This document shows, one piece after another, positions 1 through 5,314 of a stretch of DNA of 5,314 nt. The position numbers and the translations under genes were made by a program. The notes below the pieces were generated by a model. It was not told the origin of the DNA. It did not search any database and saw only the letters and a program-made list of their open reading frames with translations. How positions within the stretch are numbered: the stretch's first letter is position 1; each line of letters starts with the position of its first letter. Source of the DNA: Rhodobiaceae bacterium. Lineage in GTDB: Bacteria > Pseudomonadota > Alphaproteobacteria > Parvibaculales > Parvibaculaceae. The stretch is taken from positions 1-5,314 of the forward strand of contig NVSO02000102.1 of assembly GCA_002401305.2 (NCBI GenBank), read 5' to 3'.

Positions 1-185
1 AACGTCTCGCCATCCGCGATGCCGCAGCCCTTGGCGTCGCCATTTCTGTCGGGGCCGCTTTGGGTATGTGGGATGAAAGTGGTGCAGACCACATGCGTAA
101 AATCGATAAAACCTTCACGCCTCAATGGTCGCAAGATCAGCGCGAAGACTTCTTCTCAAACTGGAAACAGACCTTCAACCTATAA
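1..185 (+). CDS. glpK: Glycerol kinase-like FGGY carbohydrate kinase, C-terminal fragment (5' end outside window)
   Basis: The reading frame that starts at base 3 is open from the left edge and gives 60 residues before a TAA stop at 183-185. Seen: the fragment holds an Ala-Ala-Ala-Leu-Gly-Val-Ala segment, then Gly-Ala-Ala-Leu-Gly-Met-Trp, then an Asp-Lys-Thr-Phe-Thr-Pro stretch, and it ends in an Arg-Glu-Asp-Phe-Phe-Ser-Asn-Trp-Lys helix. Family knowledge: this order matches the end of glycerol kinases, where a T-A-L-G-A-A helix is followed by A-G-L-A-x-G-x-W, an F-x-P segment and a final Y/F-x-x-W-K-K helix. Glycerol kinase phosphorylates glycerol with ATP to glycerol 3-phosphate in the cytoplasm. 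The catalytic and ATP-binding parts lie outside the window, so another FGGY sugar kinase cannot be excluded. The gene converges on the minus-strand GGDEF/EAL-like gene, with 18 bases between the two stop codons. Confidence 0.72.
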   Translation, partial: RLAIRDAAALGVAISVGAALGMWDESGADHMRKIDKTFTPQWSQDQREDFFSNWKQTFNL

Positions 186-192
186 GAAGATA

Positions 193-222
193 TTTCGCGG
201 CCCTCAATTTGGGGTCGCGAAA
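193..222. terminator. Hairpin between convergent genes, possible bidirectional terminator
   Basis: An 11-base stem pairs 193-203 (TTTCGCGGCCC) with 212-222 (GGGTCGCGAAA), with one G-U pair and an 8-base loop. It begins 8 bases after the kinase stop codon. Read on the minus strand it covers the last few codons and the stop of the GGDEF/EAL-like gene, and is followed by the T-rich TATCTTCTTATA. The T-tract is only moderate in the minus direction and poor in the plus direction, so efficiency is uncertain. The position between two converging genes supports a shared terminator. Confidence 0.6.
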
Positions 223-1658
223 TCTTCCAACCGGTACCGCTTTATATTGTCCGGCGTATCCATCAACCCGCCAAAACACTCTCCCGTCAAATAGGTCACC
301 CGCAAATCTTTCAACTGCTGGGCCACAGCCAAATTCGGCACAAGTTCAATGGTCAAGCGTATCTGATGCGCCAGTAAGTCCTCGACATGATATTCAAGCA
401 GTTCAAGGGTTGTCTGCATCTCCAAAGGGTCCGTCGGATAACAAAACGTCACCCCTGCCACACCGCTTCTAGCATAAGTCAATGCCTTAATGTCCAAACT
501 AGACAAGCGCACATTAACCGCCACAAAAAACGGCCGCAGATAAGAAACCCGCTGGGTCAAAATGCTTTCAGGCAGTTGAGGTGGAACCCCAACAATTTGA
601 ATACTGATATATTTGCGCAAGAAGTCAGGAGCTTGACGGCACAGCGCCAAATAGCGGTCCCGCAGCCCGCCGTTAGACAGGGTATTGAAGTGAACGGAGG
701 TGACAAGAAACACCGCAAATTCATTTTCATAAAGCTCGCCGATCATTTCTAACATGATCTGGAGGTGTTTGATGTCGAGCTCAGCTATTTCAACATCGCT
801 CGCACCCGCAGGCAAAACATCATGCCCAAACAAAGGCAGCGCATTTGGATTCCGGCCGTGACCAATCGGAATCACAGCATAGGTGGACAACACCTCGTGA
901 AAGGCATCCCACACGGGTGCATAAACCGTTTCATAGGACACACTTTTGCGCTCAACAACCCGGCGCAATTTCGGAACAGCAACCTCATCCCCCAGTTGCC
1001 TAAAAGCCGGGCTCATCTTTTCAGTGTCAGCTTGAGGCTCCGATACTGCCACAGGCGTCTCAATAGGAGCAAACAGAGTGCCCCCGTCACCGTCCTGTTC
1101 CAACCGCCCAATAATGGACCGAATATCAACGCCGCCATTGTCGTGAATAGCCGAACCGATCAAAAGGTCCCGCATCTTCCCAACAATCTTGGCAACCGCC
1201 TGAGAAACAAAAACCTCATCATCCTCAGAAAAGATGATCAGAAAACTATCTTCTCCCACCCGGAGATATCGGTCTTGCGGACGTAACTGACCCGCCACCA
1301 GATTTTCCAACGCGATATAGAGAGTAGCCTTAAGGTGTGCCCAGTCACCCCCCAACGCCTTGCGCACTTTTTCCAGCCCAATGAGCTGCACATTGCCCGC
1401 CAGCAGCGCATCTGGTTTTTCAAACAGCGCTTCCAATTGGTGTTGTAAGGCCAGGCCATCATCCAGGTCATCCACCACACAAGCCGCGGCACCATCCTCC
1501 CCCAAGGTTGATGCATCCACTTGCTCATTCTTAGTCGCTCGTTCGTCACTCGCCCCACCCAGAAAGGCATTACTCAAGGTCTTAACAAAACCCACGTCTA
1601 TGTCCTTCCTGAAACGCGCACAAAGTCGCGCAGATTGAAGTGTCAATTCAATCAGCAT
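204..1658 (-). CDS. Degenerate GGDEF-EAL domain protein, probably catalytically inactive
   Basis: The product is 484 residues. Residues about 90-170 resemble a GGDEF (diguanylate cyclase) domain, but the signature reads Arg-Val-Gly-Glu-Asp-Ser-Phe (133-139) where active enzymes have R-x-G-G-D-E-F. Residues about 240-480 follow the outline of an EAL (cyclic-di-GMP phosphodiesterase) domain: a Tyr-Ala-Pro-Val stretch at 246-249 takes the place of the usual Q-P-I-x, and a Tyr-Leu-Thr-Gly-Glu-Cys-Phe-Gly-Gly segment (456-464) takes the place of the terminal Q-G-Y-x-F-x-x-P. The E-A-L motif, the metal-binding D-D-F-G segment and the E-G-V-E motif are not visible. A low-complexity, proline- and acid-containing linker (about 188-225) joins the halves. 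No signal peptide or membrane segment is seen, so it is probably cytoplasmic. Inference: it no longer makes or degrades cyclic-di-GMP and may bind nucleotide or a protein partner. The ATG at 1656-1658 has a weak AAAGG ribosome-binding site about 9 bases upstream. It is the last minus-strand gene and ends inside the shared hairpin. Confidence 0.74.
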   Translation of the reverse strand: MLIELTLQSARLCARFRKDIDVGFVKTLSNAFLGGASDERATKNEQVDASTLGEDGAAACVVDDLDDGLALQHQLEALFEKPDALLAGNVQLIGLEKVRKALGGDWAHLKATLYIALENLVAGQLRPQDRYLRVGEDSFLIIFSEDDEVFVSQAVAKIVGKMRDLLIGSAIHDNGGVDIRSIIGRLEQDGDGGTLFAPIETPVAVSEPQADTEKMSPAFRQLGDEVAVPKLRRVVERKSVSYETVYAPVWDAFHEVLSTYAVIPIGHGRNPNALPLFGHDVLPAGASDVEIAELDIKHLQIMLEMIGELYENEFAVFLVTSVHFNTLSNGGLRDRYLALCRQAPDFLRKYISIQIVGVPPQLPESILTQRVSYLRPFFVAVNVRLSSLDIKALTYARSGVAGVTFCYPTDPLEMQTTLELLEYHVEDLLAHQIRLTIELVPNLAVAQQLKDLRVTYLTGECFGGLMDTPDNIKRYRLEDFATPN

Positions 1659-1726
1659 AAAGAAAAACCTTTAGTATTCGATTAAGTGCCCCACGCTCGA
1701 GAATGGCTCATATCAAGGGAAAAATG

Positions 1727-1742
1727 TAATGAAATATCATTA
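1727..1742. promoter_or_regulatory. Short AT-rich palindrome between the GltS-like and GGDEF/EAL-like genes
   Basis: The 16-base sequence TAATGAAATATCATTA has seven of eight symmetric pairs. It lies 10 bases past the GltS-like stop codon and about 70 bases upstream of the GGDEF/EAL-like start, reading on the minus strand. In that direction it is followed by CATTTTT, so it could be a weak AT-rich terminator hairpin for the transporter gene or an operator for the next gene. The stem is too weak to decide. I find no convincing -35/-10 pair in this gap. Confidence 0.3.
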
Positions 1743-1752
1743 AAACAAATAC

Positions 1753-3120
1753 CTAAGCCCTAATGAACCGCATCGCCACAAAACCCGCGCCGAGAGTCGC
1801 CGCATAGATAGCCGCCCCCAGTGCCAAGCCCACTTCAGGCAAAATAGGGATCATAAACATCAAAAGATGCGCCGCGAGCAACGTAATTAGAATGTTGAAA
1901 AGAGCGAGTTCGCGGGCAATCGGCGTGCTAAATTTTGGATCAACAATACGCAGCAGCAGCAAGCCCGTGCCCGCCGACCCGGTGCAACACCCAAACAGCG
2001 TCAGGGCACGCAGCAATCCCAACTCGGAGTCAGAGCGACTCCCATAATAAAAACACAGTGCCAGCGTTGCTAGCGAAACAACCCCACCCACAACTAAGAT
2101 CGGCACAAGGTAGGCTGCGAGAACCGAAAGCTGAATGCTCATCAAAGTCCCCACAATCATGAAATCAACCGCTGTACCCGTAATCATCTTTTGCGTGCCA
2201 GTGTCGAAATATCGCGCCAAACCAAGCCGAGTGAGAACGACCCTCAGCACCGTCGCAACCACCAGCCCATGGAAGAAAAACAGATTGTAACTAAAGAACG
2301 TGGCAACTGGCATTTTCCCCATCATCATGCCGTCGGTCACACTCAACATAAACTCGATGTAAAAATAGGTCAGCACATAGGCCAAGCCCAAAAGACCGAT
2401 GTGATAGGCCAATGTGTCCACATTAGCCGAATGCGTAATCGATTTACCCACCGGCTCGCGATTTTCCGCCCGCAAAATACCCGATAGCACATCAACTTGC
2501 AGCGTCTGTGACCCATGCCCCGCGGCCACGCGTTTAGAGGCAACCCACCGCGCCAAAGGCACGCCCACCAGAAACGAAACCGCAAACCCAAGCGACGCAA
2601 AAATAAGACCGACGCTCACAATATCATGCAAACCAAAACTCTGTTCCCAGATTGAACCATAGGCAAGCGCTTGACCCGGACCTTGCGTAAATCCATTGGC
2701 AATAATCGCGCCTTGGAAAGGAGTCATCCCCGCCCCGTCGCCAAACAACGCCAAAAGATCCGTCACGCCAATGCCCAGAAGCGCTTGCAGGCAAAGCGAC
2801 ATCACCCAAATAACACTCAGCCACAGCGCCCCGCGGAAAATCGCAGGAGGCGCTTTGCCCGGCATTTCATCGGGCCCGGTCAAACACAGAGACATGAAAC
2901 TCAGGGTGAAAAAATGCAACGTAAAAAGCTTGAAGTCTTCAGGCCCATATCCAAGCCCCCAGCCGATTGAAATCAACAGAAATCCAAACAGCCCTCCGAG
3001 CAAACTCGCCGGGATCATCAAGCGACGGAAAAAACCCAATCGCGCTCGGGCCACAACCCCCAGCAGCAACATGGACGCCATAAACCCAAAAGCAATAACC
3101 CCTGAAAAACTCGCTTCCAT
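1753..3120 (-). CDS. GltS/ESS-family sodium:glutamate symporter-like membrane protein
   Basis: The product is 455 residues and highly hydrophobic, with about ten or more membrane segments in two halves separated by a polar, probably cytoplasmic loop (about 192-238). Each half carries a glycine-rich loop that could re-enter the membrane: Gly-Phe-Thr-Gln-Gly-Pro-Gly-Gln-Ala-Leu-Ala-Tyr-Gly-Ser at 143-156 and Gly-Cys-Cys-Thr-Gly-Ser-Ala-Gly-Thr-Gly at 377-386. Family knowledge: GltS carriers import glutamate with sodium through the inner membrane and have two inverted halves, each with a reentrant glycine-rich loop. The first loop here differs from the GGHGT-like form of E. coli GltS, and the protein is longer than the roughly 400 residues usual there, so the substrate is uncertain. 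I chose the ATG at 3118-3120 because a run of seven G lies 4 bases upstream and the first membrane segment follows directly. An in-frame GTG at 3154-3156 would add 12 polar residues. The stop is TAG. Confidence 0.78.
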   Translation of the reverse strand: MEASFSGVIAFGFMASMLLLGVVARARLGFFRRLMIPASLLGGLFGFLLISIGWGLGYGPEDFKLFTLHFFTLSFMSLCLTGPDEMPGKAPPAIFRGALWLSVIWVMSLCLQALLGIGVTDLLALFGDGAGMTPFQGAIIANGFTQGPGQALAYGSIWEQSFGLHDIVSVGLIFASLGFAVSFLVGVPLARWVASKRVAAGHGSQTLQVDVLSGILRAENREPVGKSITHSANVDTLAYHIGLLGLAYVLTYFYIEFMLSVTDGMMMGKMPVATFFSYNLFFFHGLVVATVLRVVLTRLGLARYFDTGTQKMITGTAVDFMIVGTLMSIQLSVLAAYLVPILVVGGVVSLATLALCFYYGSRSDSELGLLRALTLFGCCTGSAGTGLLLLRIVDPKFSTPIARELALFNILITLLAAHLLMFMIPILPEVGLALGAAIYAATLGAGFVAMRFIRA

Positions 3121-3198
3121 AACGCCCCCCCAATTTCGCCCGACAACATGGGGCACAGCCTACCAAGCAACACGCCCTAACGATATGACTATAACAGC

Positions 3199-3221
3199 AA
3201 AAGGGCGCCTCACAGCGCCCT
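3199..3221 (-). terminator. Intrinsic terminator of the acyl-CoA dehydrogenase gene
   Basis: On the minus strand the sequence AGGGCGC, a 6-base loop TGTGAG, then GCGCCCT forms a perfect 7-base GC-rich stem (3202-3208 with 3215-3221) followed directly by TTT. It starts 28 bases past the acyl-CoA dehydrogenase stop codon. Position, stem strength and the adjacent T run all fit a Rho-independent terminator, though the T run is short. It separates this gene from the GltS-like gene, which then needs its own promoter in the remaining roughly 78 bases. I could not recognise one there. Confidence 0.78.
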
Positions 3222-3249
3222 CTCAATGCATCATCACGCGTCAGTCAAA

Positions 3250-4452
3250 TCAACTAAGACCCAACACAGCCTTCGCGATCACGTTTTTCTGAATTTCATT
3301 GGTGCCACCGTAAATGCTTTGCGCCCGGTTACCAAAATATTGCCGCATCATCGGAAACGCATAAGGCGGGACTTGCAGGCTATTGGTCGCAAGCGCCGCA
3401 TTAGACATATCCAAATCAAACGGCGCGCCGTAAACCCCCAGCACCTCAATAAAGAGTTCATCAATATGTTGATGATTTTCTGTCGCCAAAATCTTCAAGG
3501 CTGACGCTGCATCACCCGGCGCATCCCCTTCAGTCAGAGACGCAATCGCGCGCAACAACGTAAACTCAAGCGCATCAAGCTCGGTTTCAATCGCGCCCAC
3601 TTTCGCCCGGAACGCCACATCGTCCCACAAGGTTGCCCCGTCGACCTGCACAGTGGCCGCCGCCTGTTTCACACCCTCAAGTTTTTCACGCTTGGCAGCA
3701 ATATGGGCATAAGACGTACGTTCATGTCCGAGCAAATATTTTGAATAGGTCCAGCCTTTACCTTCTTCACCGATAAGATTTTCGGCAGGCACCCGCACAC
3801 CTTCAAACTCAATTTGGTTCAGCGTGTGGTTGCCATCAAGCGTAATAATCGGACGCACGGTAATGCCCGGCGTATTCATATCAATGCAGATAAAGGAAAT
3901 GCCTTCTTGTTTTCTGCCCGAATTATCTGTGCGCAACAGACAGAAGATCCAGTCGCCATACTGTCCATCCGTGGTCCAAATCTTTGTACCATTGACGACA
4001 TATTCATCGCCCTCGCGCACCGCACTACATTGCAGCGACGCCAAGTCTGACCCGGAGTCAGGCTCAGAATATCCTTGTGCCCAAAAAACTGTGCTGTTCA
4101 AAATGCCCGGCAACCAGCGCTCTTGTTGCGCCTTGGTACCAAATGTATAAAGCACAGGCGCCACATAAAGCAGACCCATCGGGCTCACACCTAAAGCACC
4201 AACCCGCTCCAACTCTTCATCAAAAATGTATTTCTGGGTAACACTCCACCCCGTGCCCCCAAATTTTTTGGGCCAGTTTACCGCCAACCAACCCTTGCTG
4301 GTCAGAGATTGTTCAGAGCGTTGAATATCGGCTTTAGAGGGCTTTTCACCGCGCTTCAGCTTTTCAACAATGTCTTTTGGGTATTCATTTTCAAAATACG
4401 CGCGCACGTCGATCCGAAACTGTTCGTCCGCCTCATGGAATGAGAGATCCAT
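3250..4452 (-). CDS. Acyl-CoA dehydrogenase, pimeloyl-CoA dehydrogenase large-subunit (PimC)-like
   Basis: The product is 400 residues, full length for an acyl-CoA dehydrogenase. These cytoplasmic FAD enzymes introduce a trans-2 double bond into acyl-CoA thioesters and pass electrons to electron-transfer flavoprotein. Seen: an all-helical N-terminal domain (about 1-120) containing Gly-Trp-Leu-Ala-Val-Asn-Trp-Pro-Lys-Lys-Phe-Gly-Gly-Thr-Gly-Trp (54-69); the FAD-contacting segment Gly-Tyr-Ser-Glu-Pro-Asp-Ser-Gly-Ser-Asp-Leu-Ala-Ser (127-139) with Lys-Ile-Trp-Thr-Thr (157-161) in the beta domain; and a C-terminal helical domain ending in Tyr-Gly-Gly-Thr-Asn-Glu-Ile-Gln (381-388). The medium-chain catalytic glutamate (YEGT) is Gly here. 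Glu244 in Leu-Gly-His-Glu-Arg-Thr is the likely base, as in isovaleryl-CoA-type enzymes. Overall pattern fits PimC, which acts with a small subunit PimD; no such partner is in the window. Exact substrate is unknown. The ATG at 4450-4452 follows a strong GGGAGG site 4 bases upstream, which rules out the longer in-frame start at 4539. Confidence 0.93.
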   Translation of the reverse strand: MDLSFHEADEQFRIDVRAYFENEYPKDIVEKLKRGEKPSKADIQRSEQSLTSKGWLAVNWPKKFGGTGWSVTQKYIFDEELERVGALGVSPMGLLYVAPVLYTFGTKAQQERWLPGILNSTVFWAQGYSEPDSGSDLASLQCSAVREGDEYVVNGTKIWTTDGQYGDWIFCLLRTDNSGRKQEGISFICIDMNTPGITVRPIITLDGNHTLNQIEFEGVRVPAENLIGEEGKGWTYSKYLLGHERTSYAHIAAKREKLEGVKQAAATVQVDGATLWDDVAFRAKVGAIETELDALEFTLLRAIASLTEGDAPGDAASALKILATENHQHIDELFIEVLGVYGAPFDLDMSNAALATNSLQVPPYAFPMMRQYFGNRAQSIYGGTNEIQKNVIAKAVLGLS

Positions 4453-4456
4453 GCAT

Positions 4457-4462
4457 CCTCCC
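4457..4462 (-). promoter_or_regulatory. Ribosome-binding site of the acyl-CoA dehydrogenase gene
   Basis: The minus strand reads AAAGGGAGG, four bases (ATGC), then the ATG start. The GGGAGG core is a near-ideal Shine-Dalgarno match and fixes the start at the protein beginning Met-Asp-Leu-Ser-Phe. Another ATG in the spacer is out of frame. Confidence 0.85.
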
Positions 4463-4465
4463 TTT

Positions 4466-4481
4466 AGGGCAAAACCGCCCT
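4466..4481 (-). other. Small leader hairpin just before the ribosome-binding site
   Basis: The minus strand reads AGGGC, a 6-base loop GGTTTT, then GCCCT, a 5-base perfect stem ending 3 bases before the GGGAGG core. It overlaps one arm of the larger palindrome at 4478-4509. It may influence ribosome access or be incidental; nothing in the sequence settles this. Confidence 0.3.
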
Positions 4482-4509
4482 CAATTTCATATATAAATGT
4501 CAATGAGGG
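4478..4509. promoter_or_regulatory. Imperfect 32-base palindrome, candidate operator/promoter of the acyl-CoA dehydrogenase gene
   Basis: Twelve of 16 symmetric positions match around the centre between 4493 and 4494. The outer arms are perfect (CCCTCA and TGAGGG, 4478-4483 and 4504-4509), and an inner core of CAT-x-TATA-x-ATG is also symmetric. It lies 25 to 57 bases upstream of the start codon. On the minus strand it contains TTGACA (4503 to 4498), identical to a -35 consensus but without a good -10 at 17 bases, and TATATA (4495 to 4490), which could be a -10 with a poor -35. Size and position suit a dimeric repressor such as a TetR- or GntR-type fatty-acid regulator, but no such gene is in the window and the sequence matches no operator I recognise. 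Confidence 0.45.
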
Positions 4510-4566
4510 AAGGATAGGACGGGAAGCCCAAAGGCCCAACTAAAATCGGCACGCCCTTGAGGCCGC

Positions 4567-5314
4567 TCAACCGTAATGGCGGCGGACAACCTCCACGAAG
4601 GCATCGCCGTATTGCACTAATTTGGCAGCACCCACCCCGTGTACCAAACTCATCTCTGCCCCATTCATCGGTTTGCGCGCCACCATATCAATCAGCGTTT
4701 TATCCGCATAAACCACATAGGCGGGCACATTGCGCGCGCGGGCAAGCTCTGTGCGCAACGTCCGCAAGTCTGTCAGCAGCGCGGTTTCAGGATCATCCAA
4801 ATCTACAACAGGGGCCGCTGCTTTTGCTGTCTTGCGTCCACGCGCCTTAAGCGCAGGCTCTTTGCGCAACGACACTTTGCGCCCTTCCCGTAAAACTTCC
4901 CATCCCTGCGGGGCGACTTCCCAGCGGCCATATTGGCTGATGTTGAGCGAAATAATGCCCAGCGCATATAATTGACGAAAAACGGTCCGCCATTCAATTT
5001 TGGAAAACTCTTTGCCCACCCCAAAGGTCGGCAGTTCTTCATGGCGAAACTTGGTGATCGCAGGCGTCGCATCGCCGCGCAGAATAGAAACCAAATGCTC
5101 GGTGCCAAACCGCTCCCCGGTACGCACAATGGCGGAGAGAACTTTTTGCGCTGAGACAGTTCCGTCAACCAGCTCCACCCCGTCGATGCACAAATCACAA
5201 TTGCCGCACGGCCCGGACTCTTCGCCGAAATAGCTCAGCAACATTTGGCGACGACACGACGGTGATTCACACAAGGCAATCAGCGTATTGAGCCGCTGAA
5301 TTTCCACCCGCTTC
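4567..5314 (-). CDS. recQ: ATP-dependent DNA helicase RecQ, C-terminal part (N-terminal helicase domains outside window)
   Basis: The frame is open to the right edge and ends with TGA at 4567-4569, giving about 248 residues of the C-terminal region. RecQ unwinds DNA 3' to 5' in recombination and replication-fork repair in the cytoplasm. Counting from the Val codon at 5305-5307: the zinc-binding region has the expected four cysteines at 18, 34, 37 and 40 in the patterns Ser-Cys-Arg-Arg and Cys-Gly-Asn-Cys-Asp-Leu-Cys, with the conserved Tyr-Phe-Gly-Glu between them. The RQC winged-helix domain follows (about 50-140) with Arg-Phe-Gly-Thr, Ile-Leu-Arg-Gly and an Arg-Gln-Leu-Tyr-Ala-Leu-Gly helix. 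A basic Ala/Lys-rich linker (about 143-172) leads to an HRDC domain (about 174-246). The domain order matches E. coli RecQ. The ATPase motor is not visible, so activity cannot be judged. A GTG at 5305-5307 is internal, not the start. A 114-base gap separates it from the acyl-CoA dehydrogenase gene. Confidence 0.95.
   Translation of the reverse strand, partial: KRVEIQRLNTLIALCESPSCRRQMLLSYFGEESGPCGNCDLCIDGVELVDGTVSAQKVLSAIVRTGERFGTEHLVSILRGDATPAITKFRHEELPTFGVGKEFSKIEWRTVFRQLYALGIISLNISQYGRWEVAPQGWEVLREGRKVSLRKEPALKARGRKTAKAAAPVVDLDDPETALLTDLRTLRTELARARNVPAYVVYADKTLIDMVARKPMNGAEMSLVHGVGAAKLVQYGDAFVEVVRRHYG

Noticed and set aside
387..1286. Long plus-strand open frames at 387-752 and 765-1286 opposite the GGDEF/EAL-like gene
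   Set aside because: They lie wholly opposite a well-supported gene, show no recognisable domains, and their composition is that of an antisense shadow.
1659..1752. Promoter for the GGDEF/EAL-like gene, including TTGATA and TACTAA elements on the minus strand
   Set aside because: No pair of -35 and -10 elements has acceptable spacing, and no sigma-54 type pattern fits either.
2696..3292. Plus-strand open frame of 198 codons opposite the start of the GltS-like gene
   Set aside because: It is Pro/Arg/Lys-rich low-complexity, typical of the complement of a membrane-protein gene, and spans the terminator of the acyl-CoA dehydrogenase gene.
4453..4539. N-terminal extension of the acyl-CoA dehydrogenase to a start at 4539
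   Set aside because: The added 29 residues match nothing in the family, run through the palindrome, and the internal ATG has a near-perfect ribosome-binding site.
4547..4565. Possible terminator after recQ (CGGC and GCCG arms followed by ATTTTAG on the minus strand)
   Set aside because: Only a 4-base stem with an 11-base loop; too weak to call, although a T run follows.
3250..5314. recQ and the acyl-CoA dehydrogenase as parts of a defence or mobile gene cluster
   Set aside because: RecQ has the standard housekeeping domain order, the neighbours are metabolic genes, and there are no integrase, transposase, nuclease or repeat signals around them.

Overview
The window looks like ordinary chromosome of a proteobacterium, most likely an alphaproteobacterium. 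This rests on intermediate base composition, the style of the proteins (a PimC-like acyl-CoA dehydrogenase, a RecQ with a basic linker before its HRDC domain, an alphaproteobacterial-looking degenerate GGDEF/EAL protein) and Shine-Dalgarno leaders. The assignment is an inference and no species can be named. I see no rRNA, tRNA, CRISPR array, insertion sequence or prophage gene.

Layout from left to right: (1) bases 1-185, plus strand, hold the C-terminal 60 residues of a glycerol kinase-like FGGY kinase. (2) Bases 204-1658, minus strand, hold a 484-residue protein with a strongly degenerate GGDEF domain followed by a degenerate EAL domain. It converges on the kinase gene, and one hairpin in the junction could terminate both transcripts. 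(3) Bases 1753-3120, minus, hold a GltS/ESS-type sodium:glutamate symporter-like membrane protein. (4) Bases 3250-4452, minus, hold an acyl-CoA dehydrogenase resembling the large subunit of pimeloyl-CoA dehydrogenase, with a clear terminator downstream. (5) Bases 4567 to the right edge, minus, hold the C-terminal part of RecQ helicase (zinc-binding, RQC winged-helix and HRDC regions). The helicase motor lies outside the window.

The four minus-strand genes run in one direction but are separated by gaps of 94 to 129 bases. At least one gap has an intrinsic terminator, so they look like mostly separate transcription units, not one operon. Their functions (DNA repair, acyl-CoA oxidation, amino-acid uptake, a probable nucleotide-signalling relative) give no evidence of a shared pathway.

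No new multi-gene system is visible. The points most worth a second look are the catalytically dead-looking GGDEF/EAL protein, a 32-base imperfect palindrome just upstream of the acyl-CoA dehydrogenase that could be its operator, the altered signature loops of the GltS-like transporter, and the shared hairpin between the convergent genes at the left edge.
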